From assembly GCF_039535785.1 (NCBI RefSeq), contig NZ_BAAAXV010000012.1, positions 62,001-126,000 on the forward strand: a DNA stretch of 64,000 nucleotides, in the 5' to 3' direction. Position 1 is the first letter of the stretch, and every line of letters begins with the position of its first letter. Under the pieces are notes generated by a model. It made no database searches and was not told where the DNA came from. It worked only from the letters and a program-made list of their open reading frames with translations. The stretch is from Nonomuraea helvata. Lineage in GTDB: Bacteria > Actinomycetota > Actinomycetes > Streptosporangiales > Streptosporangiaceae. Both the position numbers and the translations under genes were made by a program. Positions 9,109 through 16,981 of this stretch are shown here, piece by piece.

Positions 9109-9138
9109 CTGACACTTCGGTGGAATGTTACGTAATAT
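9109..9138 (+). promoter_or_regulatory. promoter for the three-paralogue cluster
   Basis: A -35 CTGACA (9109-9114) and a -10 TAATAT (9133-9138) are separated by 18 bp. The expected start point near 9145 lies downstream of the in-frame ATG at 9125. That rules out the ATG for this transcript and supports the GTG at 9170, which follows a GGGGGCG ribosome-binding site. Confidence 0.6.
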
Positions 9139-9169
9139 CACGAACATCACGAGCGTTGGGGGCGCCAGG

Positions 9170-10087
9170 GTGCCAGGACAGAGCGTGGGTGTGGTCGTCG
9201 ATCCCGGAGTATCTCCGGAAGTTGCCGGACTGCTGCGTGCCAACGCCCCGCTGCTGTCCAGGATCAGGGCCGGATGGGTGCCGCCCGCCGAGGTGTCCTC
9301 GCCGCGGCCCAAGAGCCCCACCAGCGCGGCGCTCCTGGCCGCCACCCCCGTCATGGTCGCCCTCATGGCCGTCCTGCTCGCCTCGCCGGTCAGACCGGCC
9401 GCTTTCGTGCTGCTCGGCGTGTACGTGTTCATCGTCCTCGTCCGGATCGCCTCCATGAACGAGGCGACGGCGTGGCGGCCGGAGGCCGGCCACCGGCCCT
9501 ACGATCGCGGCGTGTACGAGCAGGCCCGCTGGTATGACGGCCGCTACCTGCTCCCCGAGGACTTCGACCAGGAGGCCGGGGCAGTCCTGCTCAGGGCCCA
9601 GCGCGCCATCGGATCCGTGCTGCGCTCCCACGTCAACGCCGAAGGGCTCCTCGACGACGCCCGCAACGCCGTGATGCTGCCCGCCCAGGAGTGGGAGATC
9701 GCCCGCCTGCTGGCCAAGCTCTCGGCGCTGCGCCTGGAGCACAGGGAGCTGCTGGCCAGGGGCATCGCGCCCGAGGTCGCCGCGGTGATCGAGCCGCTCG
9801 AGCGCGCACTGGTCAACAGCGAGGCCGCCGTGGTCGCCCGCGTGGAGGCGCTGGAACGTTACGCCGCCCACGTCGCCGAGGCCGAGCGCGCCTTCCACGC
9901 CCGCAGCCAGATCGAGGAGCTGCGCGCCCGGCTGCCGCGCTACGAGGAGCTGCTGGCCGAGTCGGGCGCGGACTCGCTCGCCGTGCCCGAGATCGAGCGG
10001 CTGACCGACGACGCCGACGTGCTCGAACGCACCTTACGACGCAGCGTCCAGTCCGCCCACGAGGCCTTTCGCTACCTCGAAGGTTGA
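9170..10087 (+). CDS. unrecognised membrane/coiled-coil protein, paralogue 1 of 3
   Basis: I do not recognise this family. It is a 305-residue protein with a short N-terminal soluble part (VVVDPGVSPEVAGLLRAN, ending in AGWVPP), two adjacent transmembrane helices (about residues 55-100), then a long charged, helical cytoplasmic region. The tail contains the block shared by all three paralogues (SHVNAEGLLD, RNAVMLPAQEWEIARLLAKL), then VEALERYAAHVAEAERA and a final SAHEAFRYLEG. Start GTG 9170 is chosen over ATG 9125 because the promoter start point lies between them and because the paralogues begin at the equivalent residue. The protein has no catalytic signature, so a structural or scaffolding role is possible. 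Confidence 0.8.
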   Translation: MPGQSVGVVVDPGVSPEVAGLLRANAPLLSRIRAGWVPPAEVSSPRPKSPTSAALLAATPVMVALMAVLLASPVRPAAFVLLGVYVFIVLVRIASMNEATAWRPEAGHRPYDRGVYEQARWYDGRYLLPEDFDQEAGAVLLRAQRAIGSVLRSHVNAEGLLDDARNAVMLPAQEWEIARLLAKLSALRLEHRELLARGIAPEVAAVIEPLERALVNSEAAVVARVEALERYAAHVAEAERAFHARSQIEELRARLPRYEELLAESGADSLAVPEIERLTDDADVLERTLRRSVQSAHEAFRYLEG

Positions 10088-10097
10088 TTTATCCGCA

Positions 10098-10103
10098 TAG
10101 GAT
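10098..10103 (+). promoter_or_regulatory. -10 box of a probably leaderless transcript (paralogue 2)
   Basis: TAGGAT ends 7 bp before the GTG at 10111, at about -13 to -8 relative to the start codon, and no ribosome-binding site is present. Transcription would begin at or within 1 nt of the start codon. Confidence 0.55.
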
Positions 10104-10110
10104 CAAAAAC

Positions 10111-11031
10111 GTGCCCGGACGTCATGCGAAGGTGATAGTCGATCCGGCGGTGCCCGACGACGTCGCGGCCCTCTTACGTGACAACCGCAAGCTCCTCTTA
10201 CGCATCCACGCCGGCTGGGTGCCCCCGCACAAGCGCCACCGCCCCTTTTCCGGCCCCCTCGCCGGCCTCGTCGCCAGGCTCGCGGCGACGGTGACCGCCG
10301 TGGCAGCGGCCGTCTACGGCCTGGCCCTCTTCGTCGCCGGACGCTACACGCCCTTCGTCGTGATCATGACGTGCGCGGCCCTGCTGATCGTCGGCGTCCT
10401 GCTCAGGCCCAGGCCCGACGCCGAGGTGGAGCGTACGCACGCGCTGGAGCGGGAGGTCTACGACGGCGCGCGCAGGCACGAGGGCCACTATGTGCTCCGC
10501 GAGCAGCTCGACGAGCCGGCCAGAGCCCTGATGGCCCGCGCCCAGGGGGCCATCGACCAGGTCATGTACTCCAGCGTCAACACGGAGGGCCTGCTCGACG
10601 GCGTGCGCAACGCCGTGATGCTGCCCGCCCAGGAATGGGAGATCGCCCGGCTGCTGACCAAGCTGTCGGAGCTGCGGGCCGAGCACCAGGAGGTCGTCTC
10701 CGAAGGCCTCACCCCCGAGGTCGCCGCCGTCGCCGAGCCCCTCGCCCAGGCGCTCGACAGCAGCCAGCAGGCCGTGCTGGCCCGCGTCGAGGCGCTGGAA
10801 CGTTACGCGGGCCACGTCGCCGACGCCGAGCGCGCCTACCGCGCCCGCCACCAGATCGAGCGGCTCAGCGCCAAGCTGCCCCGCTACGAGGAACTCCTCG
10901 CCGAGTCGGGCGCCGACGGGTCGTCCATGCCCGAGCTGAGCAGATTGTCCGACGACGCCGACCGCCTGGAGCAGGCACTACGCGACAGCGTCAGCTCCGC
11001 GCATGAAGCTTTTCGCCACCTAAGGGGGTGA
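10111..11031 (+). CDS. unrecognised membrane/coiled-coil protein, paralogue 2 of 3
   Basis: A 306-residue homologue of its two neighbours with the same layout: N-terminal VIVDPAVPDDVAALLRDN and HAGWVPP, two transmembrane helices (about residues 55-100), then a charged helical tail. The shared block reads SVNTEGLLDGVRNAVM followed by LPAQEWEIARLLTKL, and the end is SAHEAFRHLRG. There is no Shine-Dalgarno sequence before GTG 10111, but a -10 box sits at the leaderless position, so this copy has its own promoter although it lies only 23 bp behind paralogue 1. The TM-flanking loops are the least conserved parts between copies. The function is unknown. Confidence 0.8.
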   Translation: MPGRHAKVIVDPAVPDDVAALLRDNRKLLLRIHAGWVPPHKRHRPFSGPLAGLVARLAATVTAVAAAVYGLALFVAGRYTPFVVIMTCAALLIVGVLLRPRPDAEVERTHALEREVYDGARRHEGHYVLREQLDEPARALMARAQGAIDQVMYSSVNTEGLLDGVRNAVMLPAQEWEIARLLTKLSELRAEHQEVVSEGLTPEVAAVAEPLAQALDSSQQAVLARVEALERYAGHVADAERAYRARHQIERLSAKLPRYEELLAESGADGSSMPELSRLSDDADRLEQALRDSVSSAHEAFRHLRG

Positions 11032-11038
11032 CTTCCCT

Positions 11039-11044
11039 TAGTAT
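11039..11044 (+). promoter_or_regulatory. -10 box of a probably leaderless transcript (paralogue 3)
   Basis: TAGTAT lies 8 bp before the GTG start at 11053, and no ribosome-binding site intervenes. This is the same arrangement as in front of paralogue 2. Confidence 0.5.
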
Positions 11045-11052
11045 CCGGATTC

Positions 11053-11934
11053 GTGGCTGATGTGGTGGTTGACCCAGAGGTGCCGCCGGATGACGCGCAG
11101 CTGCTCAGGGAGAGCCGCCAGGTGCTGATCAAGATGCGCCAGGGCTGGGCCCCCGAGCCGAAGCGGGCCATGTCGAGCACGCACTACCGCATGTTGGCGA
11201 TGGTCTTGTCGGTGCTGTTCTTCGGGGTGCTGGCCAGTATCGGATGGGTGGGCCGGGGTCTCGGATTCATGTTCGTGCTCCTCGGCATTCCCATGATGAT
11301 CGCGCTTTTCGTCCGCAACGACCGGCCGGGGGACGAGGAGGAGGAGCACGAGCGCGAGGTGTACGAGCAGCTGCGCTGGTACGAGGGCCGCTACGTGCTC
11401 GTGGACGACCTCGACGAGTCCTCCGCCCAGCTCCTCTCCCGCGCCCAGCGCGCCATCGCCGCCGTCACCGAGTCCCGGGTCAACGCCGAGGGCCTGCTCG
11501 ACGACGTGCGCAACGCCGTGATGCTGCCGGCCCAGGAGTGGGAGATCGCCCGGCTGCTGGCCAAGCTCTCCGCCCTGCGCGCCAAGCACAGGGAGACCGT
11601 GTCGAAGGGGGTCACGCCCGAGGTCGAGGCCGTGGCCGAGCCCTTGGCGCGGGCGCTCGACAGCAGCGAGGAGGCCGTGCTCGCCCGCGTGGAGGCGCTG
11701 GAACGTTACGCGGCCAACGTGGCCGACGCCGAGCGGGCGTACCTGGCCCACCACCAGATCGAGGAGCTGCGGGGACGGGTGCACCAGTACGAGGAGCTGG
11801 TGGCCGAGACCGGGGCCGACGGGTTCGCCGTGCCGGAGCTGGAGCGCCTGGCGCAGGACGCCGACCGGCTCGAACAGGCGCTCCGGCGCAGCGTCCGCTC
11901 CGCCCACGAGGCCTTCCGCTCCCTCGACCCGTAG
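11053..11934 (+). CDS. unrecognised membrane/coiled-coil protein, paralogue 3 of 3
   Basis: A 293-residue member of the same family, starting at GTG 11053 (VADVVVDPEVPPDDAQLL). Two transmembrane helices lie at about residues 45-80, followed by a strongly acidic short stretch (GDEEEEHERE) not seen in the others, then the shared block (VNAEGLLDDVRNAVM, LPAQEWEIARLLAKL) and the coiled-coil tail ending SAHEAFRSLDP. The tail drifts from the SAHEAFR-x-L-x-G ending of the other two because the stop codon lies inside a 17-bp tandem duplication. The gene is convergent with the SpoIIE phosphatase. Confidence 0.8.
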   Translation: MADVVVDPEVPPDDAQLLRESRQVLIKMRQGWAPEPKRAMSSTHYRMLAMVLSVLFFGVLASIGWVGRGLGFMFVLLGIPMMIALFVRNDRPGDEEEEHEREVYEQLRWYEGRYVLVDDLDESSAQLLSRAQRAIAAVTESRVNAEGLLDDVRNAVMLPAQEWEIARLLAKLSALRAKHRETVSKGVTPEVEAVAEPLARALDSSEEAVLARVEALERYAANVADAERAYLAHHQIEELRGRVHQYEELVAETGADGFAVPELERLAQDADRLEQALRRSVRSAHEAFRSLDP

Positions 11935-11951
11935 GCTCCCTCGACCCGTAG
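11918..11951. repeat. 17-bp perfect tandem duplication over a stop codon
   Basis: GCTCCCTCGACCCGTAG occurs twice head-to-tail (11918-11934 and 11935-11951). The TAG ending the first copy is the stop codon of paralogue 3, so the second copy restores the same codons and stop in the 3' flank. The arrangement also abuts the stop of the convergent SpoIIE-type gene. Confidence 0.95.
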
Positions 11952-11953
11952 GC

Positions 11954-14593
11954 TCACTCGTCGTCCAGCAGGTCCAACAGGTCCAGGCCGGCTTGCTCGG
12001 GAAGCAGGATGGGCGGTTCGGATTTCAAGGGCTGTTCGGTCCAGATGCACTTGCCGGTCGCGGTGTAGCGGGTGCCCCAGCGATGGGCGATCGCGGCGAC
12101 CAGTTGGAGTCCGCGCCCTCCCTCGTCGGTGTCGGCGGCGCGGCGGATGCGGGGTGTGGTGAGGCTGCCGTCGGAGACCTCGCAGGTGAGCACGTCGGTG
12201 CGGAGCAGGCGCAGGTTGATGGGCCCCCTGGCATGCCGGATGACGTTGCCGACCAGCTCGCTGACCAGCAGTTCGGTGGTCATCGACAGGTCGTCCAGGT
12301 TCCAGGCGCCGAGCTGGGCGCGGACGTGTTCACGGGCCTCGCCCGCGGCCTTGGGGTGCTCGGGCAGTGGCCAGCAGGCCATGTCGTCGCTGGCCAGCGC
12401 GTGGGTGCGGATGACCAGCAGCGCCGCGTCGTCGGTCGTCCGCTTCCTGCCGGGCAGCAGGGTGGCGGTGAGGCTGTCGCACAGGGACTCGAGGCATTCG
12501 GCGCAGTGGAGCCCTGCCCCGTCCGACACCGCGGAGTGGTCCTGGTGTCCGGCCAGAGCTCCGGATACCGTGCCGCTGAGCGCCTTGGCGAGCCGGGTCA
12601 TGCCCTGGTCGATGTCCATGGTGGGGGATTCGACCAGGCCGTCGGTGTACAGCACGAGCAGGCTGCCTTCGGGCAGTTCCATCTCGATCGTGTCGAAGGG
12701 CGGGGTGGCGGCGCCGAGGGGGGAGTTCGGGTCGGCGTCGGGGAAGCGGACGCTCCCGTCGGGGTGGACGACGGCGGGCGGTGGATGGCCGGCGCGGGCC
12801 AGGACGCAGGAGCGGTTGGTGGCGTCGTAGACCAGGTACAGGCAGGTGGCGTAGAAGTCGTCGCCGAGGTCGCTGACCAGGTCGTTGAGGTGGGAGAGCA
12901 GCTCATCGGGGAACAGTTCCAGGTCGGCGAGAGTCCGGACCGCGGTGCGCAGGCGGGCCATGGTGACCGCCTCGGCGACGCCGTGGCCCATGACGTCGCC
13001 GATGACGATGGCGACCCGGTCCGCTGACAGCGGGATGACGTCGTACCAGTCGCCGCCGACCTCCATGTCCGTGCCCGCGGGAAGGTAGCGGGCCGCGGGC
13101 GTGACCGCGGGCAGACTGGGCAGCTCGCGCGGGAGCAGCCCGCGCTGCAGCTCCCTGGCCCGCGTGTGCTCCCTGTCGTACAGGCGCGCTCGCTCCATGG
13201 CCTGGGCGATCAGCCCGCTGAGCGTGGTGAGCAGGTTGCGCTCCACGCCGGTGAACGGGCGCGGATCGGTGAAGGAGACGACGCAGCTGCCCACCGGGCG
13301 TCCCGAGGCGATCAGCGGCAGGAAGGCCCATGCCTGCTTGCCTGCCACCGCCGGGATGTCGGCCGTCGCGGGGTAGCGCTCGATGTACTCCTCCGAGGAG
13401 CTGATGAAGATCGGGGTGCGCTCCCGCAGCACCCCCGTGATGGGGAACCCCCAGGAGGCCGGCATGCGGGCTATCCGATCGACGAACTCCTTGGGGTACC
13501 CGGTGAACCCGACCGGGCGCAGGTGGTCGCCGTCCAGGAAGGTGAGCATCAGCCCGGAGGCGTCGAACGAGGGCAGGATGTGATCGGCGGAGGCGTCGAC
13601 GACGTCCCGCACGGAGACCGCCTCGGCCAGCGCGCCGGCCAGCCGCCTGATATGGGAGGCCCGCTCCGCGGAAGCGCTCTCGGCGTTCTGCGCCTGCGGG
13701 TCGGTGACCATCTCCAGGATGTCGTGGGAACTGGAGACGTCCCACAATGTGCCGATCATGCGTGCCGGTTCCCCGTCGTCGTCGAGCACCAACCGGCCGC
13801 GGACGCGCACCCAGACGATCGTCCCGTCAGGGCGGCACACCCGGTACTCGGTGCTGTGCATCCTCCCCGTGTAGATCGCCTCGTCCATGTCGGCCAGCAC
13901 CCATGGCAGATCCTCGGGGTGGATGGTGCCCATCCAGGTGTCGATCCGGCCGTCGGAGGTGGCCGGATCGAGACCGAGCACCGTGGGCATCGCGTCGTTC
14001 CAGAGGATGTCACCGGTGCGGATGTCCCAGTCCCACGTGCCGACCGCCTGCGGGTCCTGCGGCAGGCTCGGTTCCCGCCATCCCGTGCGGGCCGGATCGG
14101 GCGGCGGCGCCGGGGGCTTGGCCAGGCGCTCTCCGGCCCACCGGCCCAGGAGGTCGAGGAAGGCCCGTCGCCCGGCCGACGGCCTGCACGAGGAGGCCGT
14201 CACGACCGACAGCGTGCCGACCGGCCCGCCGGGGCCGAACAGCGGGACGGCCGTCATCGCCGAGGTCTGTACGAACACACCGTCCCGGAAAGCGCGTGCC
14301 GGGGCGAGCGGGCCGTTCCCGTCAACGCGCTCCCACTCCTGGGTGAAGGCCCGGGGGAGCCCGCTGGTCACCGCGAGGCGCAGCCCTCCGCCGAAGCCGG
14401 GACTGCCAAGATGCACCATGCCGCCCAGCCCGGCAAGCTCGGCAACCGCCTGCTGGATCGCGAACCGCAGGAGCTCGAGCCCCCACAGCTCGTCGCCGGC
14501 CAGCGCCAGGAGCCGTTTGCGCTCCTCGGCTACCTGGTCCGCCCTTCTGATCCGCAGGCCTGGCGTACGCCGTTCGCCCATCCCCATCCCCAT
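11954..14593 (-). CDS. GAF-PAS-GAF-SpoIIE phosphatase with C-terminal RsbW-like ATPase domain
   Basis: An 879-residue multidomain regulator. A first GAF-like region spans about residues 30-155. A PAS domain with PAC follows (about 175-290; VGTWDWDIRTGDILWNDAM and EYRVCRPDGTIVWVRVRGR). A second GAF (about 305-460) leads to a PP2C/SpoIIE Ser/Thr phosphatase (about 480-720; GGDWYDV, GDVMGHG, LYTDGLVE and TDDAALL carry the metal-binding Asp residues). The C-terminal HATPase_c_2 domain (about 740-860) has ELVGNVIRHA and DEGGRGLQLV. Such proteins dephosphorylate anti-sigma antagonists and phosphorylate or bind them through the ATPase domain. Three in-frame ATGs (14581, 14587, 14593) arise from a repeated hexamer, so the exact start is open. 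Confidence 0.9.
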   Translation of the reverse strand: MGMGMGERRTPGLRIRRADQVAEERKRLLALAGDELWGLELLRFAIQQAVAELAGLGGMVHLGSPGFGGGLRLAVTSGLPRAFTQEWERVDGNGPLAPARAFRDGVFVQTSAMTAVPLFGPGGPVGTLSVVTASSCRPSAGRRAFLDLLGRWAGERLAKPPAPPPDPARTGWREPSLPQDPQAVGTWDWDIRTGDILWNDAMPTVLGLDPATSDGRIDTWMGTIHPEDLPWVLADMDEAIYTGRMHSTEYRVCRPDGTIVWVRVRGRLVLDDDGEPARMIGTLWDVSSSHDILEMVTDPQAQNAESASAERASHIRRLAGALAEAVSVRDVVDASADHILPSFDASGLMLTFLDGDHLRPVGFTGYPKEFVDRIARMPASWGFPITGVLRERTPIFISSSEEYIERYPATADIPAVAGKQAWAFLPLIASGRPVGSCVVSFTDPRPFTGVERNLLTTLSGLIAQAMERARLYDREHTRARELQRGLLPRELPSLPAVTPAARYLPAGTDMEVGGDWYDVIPLSADRVAIVIGDVMGHGVAEAVTMARLRTAVRTLADLELFPDELLSHLNDLVSDLGDDFYATCLYLVYDATNRSCVLARAGHPPPAVVHPDGSVRFPDADPNSPLGAATPPFDTIEMELPEGSLLVLYTDGLVESPTMDIDQGMTRLAKALSGTVSGALAGHQDHSAVSDGAGLHCAECLESLCDSLTATLLPGRKRTTDDAALLVIRTHALASDDMACWPLPEHPKAAGEAREHVRAQLGAWNLDDLSMTTELLVSELVGNVIRHARGPINLRLLRTDVLTCEVSDGSLTTPRIRRAADTDEGGRGLQLVAAIAHRWGTRYTATGKCIWTEQPLKSEPPILLPEQAGLDLLDLLDDE

Positions 14594-14709
14594 CCCCTGC
14601 CCTTCACCGCGTCGCCGGGGTCCCCTTCAGGGCGAGGAGCAATCTGCATGTCCAGGGTATTACCAGGCCGGTAGCAGCGGCGAACACGCTCTCGGGAGGC
14701 GGGAAGCCC

Positions 14710-15840
14710 TCAGACGGGGCGGGCGGTCTCCAGGAGCAGGTCGCACAGCGCGTCGGCCGCGTCCACGCGGCCCACCTTGGCCGCCGCCTGCCCCATCGTC
14801 TGGCGCAGCTCAGGATCGGCGAGCAGCGGCATCAGCTCGGACAGCAGCTGCTCGGCAGAGGGGTTCGGCTCCAGCAGGGCCCGCGCCGCCCCCGCCGAGG
14901 CCAGGTACGCGGCGTTCTTGCGCTGCTCGTCACCGCCCGCCGGGATCAACGGGACGAGCACGGAGGGCCTGCCGATGGCCGTCAGCTCCGACACCGTCCC
15001 GGCCCCGCTGCGGGAGATCACCACGTCGGCCGCGGCGAACAGGTCGGCCAGCTCCCCGCCCACATAAGGCACCGGATGGTAGCGATCGGCCAGGTCGGGA
15101 GGGAGCTCCACGGCCCGCATCTGGTCGATCCACGCCGGTCCGCACTGGTGCACGATCTGCGCGTGCGGCAGCAGCCGCGGCAGAATCTCCGCGATCAAGG
15201 TGTTGATCTGCTTGCTGCCCTGCGCGCCGCCCGTCACGTAGATCAGCGGCACCTCGAACGTCAGTCCGAACAGGTCGTACGCCGCCGCCCGGTTGCCCTG
15301 CAGCAGCTCCGGCCTGATCGGGTTGCCCGTCACCACGGCCTTCGACCGCGCGGAGGCCGGCAGGTACTCCAGCGACGACTCGTGCGACAGCGCGATCCTG
15401 GTGGCCAGCCTGGCCAGGATCCGGTTGGCCAGCCCGATCACGGTCGTCTGCTCGTGCATCACCAGAGGCCGGCGGATCAGCTTGGCCGCCACCCCGATGG
15501 GCACCGCCACGTACCCACCCGTCGACAGCACCACGTCGGGCAGGTAGCGGGCCGCGTGCCCCACGGCCTGCAGCACGCCGATCGGGATGCGGAACACGTC
15601 GGCGATGTTGGTGCCGAGCTCCTTGAGGTTGGGGCGGCGCCGCAGCTTTCCCGTCGTGATCGCCTTGAACGGGATGCCGTGCTCGGCCGTGATCCGCGCC
15701 TCCAGGCCGTTGGCCGTGCCCACCCAGAGCACGTCGTGCGGCACCTGACGTCGCTGAACGGCCGCCAGAGTGGTCAGGGCCGGATAGGTGTGACCACCGG
15801 TGCCGCCGCCGGTGATCAACAGTCGCAGGGTTCGTGACAT
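14710..15840 (-). CDS. murG: MurG-like UDP-GlcNAc:lipid I transferase
   Basis: A 376-residue GT28 enzyme of two Rossmann-like halves. The N-terminal GGGTGGHTYPAL is the MurG G-loop. HEQTTVIGLANR corresponds to the HEQN region, and SRSGAGTVSEL with the following LVPLIPAGGDEQRKNA forms the UDP-GlcNAc site. It would add GlcNAc to lipid I on the inner membrane face. The usual DHQ before the NA motif reads DEQ, and HEQN reads HEQT. The gene is also not in a division/cell-wall cluster, so a second, specialised MurG copy is likely rather than the housekeeping one. It follows the formylglycine-generating enzyme by 4 bp but also has its own -10 box at the leaderless position. Confidence 0.8.
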   Translation of the reverse strand: MSRTLRLLITGGGTGGHTYPALTTLAAVQRRQVPHDVLWVGTANGLEARITAEHGIPFKAITTGKLRRRPNLKELGTNIADVFRIPIGVLQAVGHAARYLPDVVLSTGGYVAVPIGVAAKLIRRPLVMHEQTTVIGLANRILARLATRIALSHESSLEYLPASARSKAVVTGNPIRPELLQGNRAAAYDLFGLTFEVPLIYVTGGAQGSKQINTLIAEILPRLLPHAQIVHQCGPAWIDQMRAVELPPDLADRYHPVPYVGGELADLFAAADVVISRSGAGTVSELTAIGRPSVLVPLIPAGGDEQRKNAAYLASAGAARALLEPNPSAEQLLSELMPLLADPELRQTMGQAAAKVGRVDAADALCDLLLETARPV

Positions 15841-15844
15841 GCGA

Positions 15845-16792
15845 TCAGACTAGGGCCGCACAGCGGAAACCCGTGTGCCCGGTGGAGGAGTCAGGCGTGT
15901 TGGACGTGCGGGCGGCCACGCGGTAGCGGTTGCAGTAGGAGTCGTGGCACATGTACGAGCCGCCGCGGATCACCTTGGCGGTGCCCTCGGCGGGACCGGC
16001 CGGGTTGTCGGCGGACGGCTCCCACTCCGTGCCCCACCAGTCGGCCGTCCACTCCCAGACGTTGCCCGAGACGTTGTAGAGGCCGTACCCGTTGGGCTGG
16101 AACGACTTCACCGGCACCGTCCCCTTGCTCGGCGCGGCCGGGAAGGGGCCCTGCCAGATGTTGCAGCGCTGCCGCCCCTTGGGCGCCAGCTCGTCGCCCC
16201 AGGGGTAGCGCTTGCGCTCCAGGCCGCCGCGGGCCGCCATCTCCCACTCGGCCTCCGTGGGCAGCCGCTTGCCCGCCCACGTGGCGTACGCGGTGGCGTC
16301 GTTCCACGACACGTGCACGACGGGATGGTTCTGCCGGTCGCCCACCGACGACCCCGGGCCCTCCGGCGAGCGCCACGTGGCGCCCTCGACCCCCACCCAC
16401 CAGGGCGCGCCCGGCACCGTGGCGTCCATCATCCCGCGCGCGGCGAACTGACGGAACACGAACGACCAGCCGATCCGCTCCGCCTCGGTGACGTACCCGG
16501 TGTCCTTGACGAACGTGGCGAACTGGGCGTTCGTCACGCACGCCGGGTCGATCATGAACGGCTCCAGCCGCACCTCGCGCACCGGCCCCTCGCCGTCCTC
16601 GGGCCGCCCGTCCGGGTCGTCGCCGCCCATGAGGAACGTTCCTCCCGGTATGCGCACCATCCCGCGCGGCGCCGCCGGCCGCGCGGCGACCCCGGCAGGC
16701 TGCCGGAACGGCTCCGCGGCGACTCCCGCGGCACCCGCTGCTCCGGCGGCTCCGGCGGCTTCGCCTCTGCTCGGGCCACAGCAAGCGCTCAA
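15845..16792 (-). CDS. formylglycine-generating enzyme (sulfatase-modifying factor)
   Basis: A 315-residue FGE-sulfatase-domain protein that would oxidise a Cys in CxPxR-type motifs of sulfatases to formylglycine. HPVVHVSWNDATAYATWAGK, RLPTEAEWEMAARGG and GNVWEWTADWW are hallmark segments. Active-site Cys282 and Cys287 lie in MCHDSYCNRYRVAAR, so this is a true catalytic FGE and not one of the many inactive fold relatives. The N-terminus after the start has a CysCys-Gly-Pro-Ser motif and an Ala/Gly repeat. I prefer TTG 16792 (six G's just upstream) to TTG 16804. No sulfatase lies in the window. The MurG-like gene follows by 4 bp. Confidence 0.9.
   Translation of the reverse strand: MSACCGPSRGEAAGAAGAAGAAGVAAEPFRQPAGVAARPAAPRGMVRIPGGTFLMGGDDPDGRPEDGEGPVREVRLEPFMIDPACVTNAQFATFVKDTGYVTEAERIGWSFVFRQFAARGMMDATVPGAPWWVGVEGATWRSPEGPGSSVGDRQNHPVVHVSWNDATAYATWAGKRLPTEAEWEMAARGGLERKRYPWGDELAPKGRQRCNIWQGPFPAAPSKGTVPVKSFQPNGYGLYNVSGNVWEWTADWWGTEWEPSADNPAGPAEGTAKVIRGGSYMCHDSYCNRYRVAARTSNTPDSSTGHTGFRCAALV
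15847..15852 (-). promoter_or_regulatory. -10 box of a probably leaderless murG-like transcript
   Basis: Reading the minus strand, TAGTCT lies exactly at -12 to -7 from the ATG at 15840. It overlaps the last codons and stop of the upstream gene. No ribosome-binding site is present. Confidence 0.45.
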
Positions 16793-16969
16793 AGGTCCCC
16801 CCAACGTGTCACACCATCAAGGAAGGGTAATGCCTCGGGCCTGCCCACGATCGCGACGGGGCAAGGGGCCTGTCCGGGTGCTCAGCCGGACCGCCCGTGA
16901 GGTGGGCGGACCTGCCGCGACACGCTCGGTCACGCGGGACTCCGCTTCGCTGTCGAAGCCGCAGACCGG

Positions 16970-16975
16970 TAGCGT
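16970..16975 (+). promoter_or_regulatory. -10 box of a probably leaderless ppx transcript
   Basis: TAGCGT occupies exactly -12 to -7 relative to ATG 16982, with only TTTTCC between and no ribosome-binding site. A weak -35 (TTCGCT at 16946) lies 18 bp upstream. Confidence 0.5.
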
Positions 16976-16981
16976 TTTCCC

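Noticed and set aside
9125..9169. ATG 9125 as start of paralogue 1
   Set aside because: The promoter's predicted start point lies downstream of it and the paralogues begin at the equivalent of GTG 9170.
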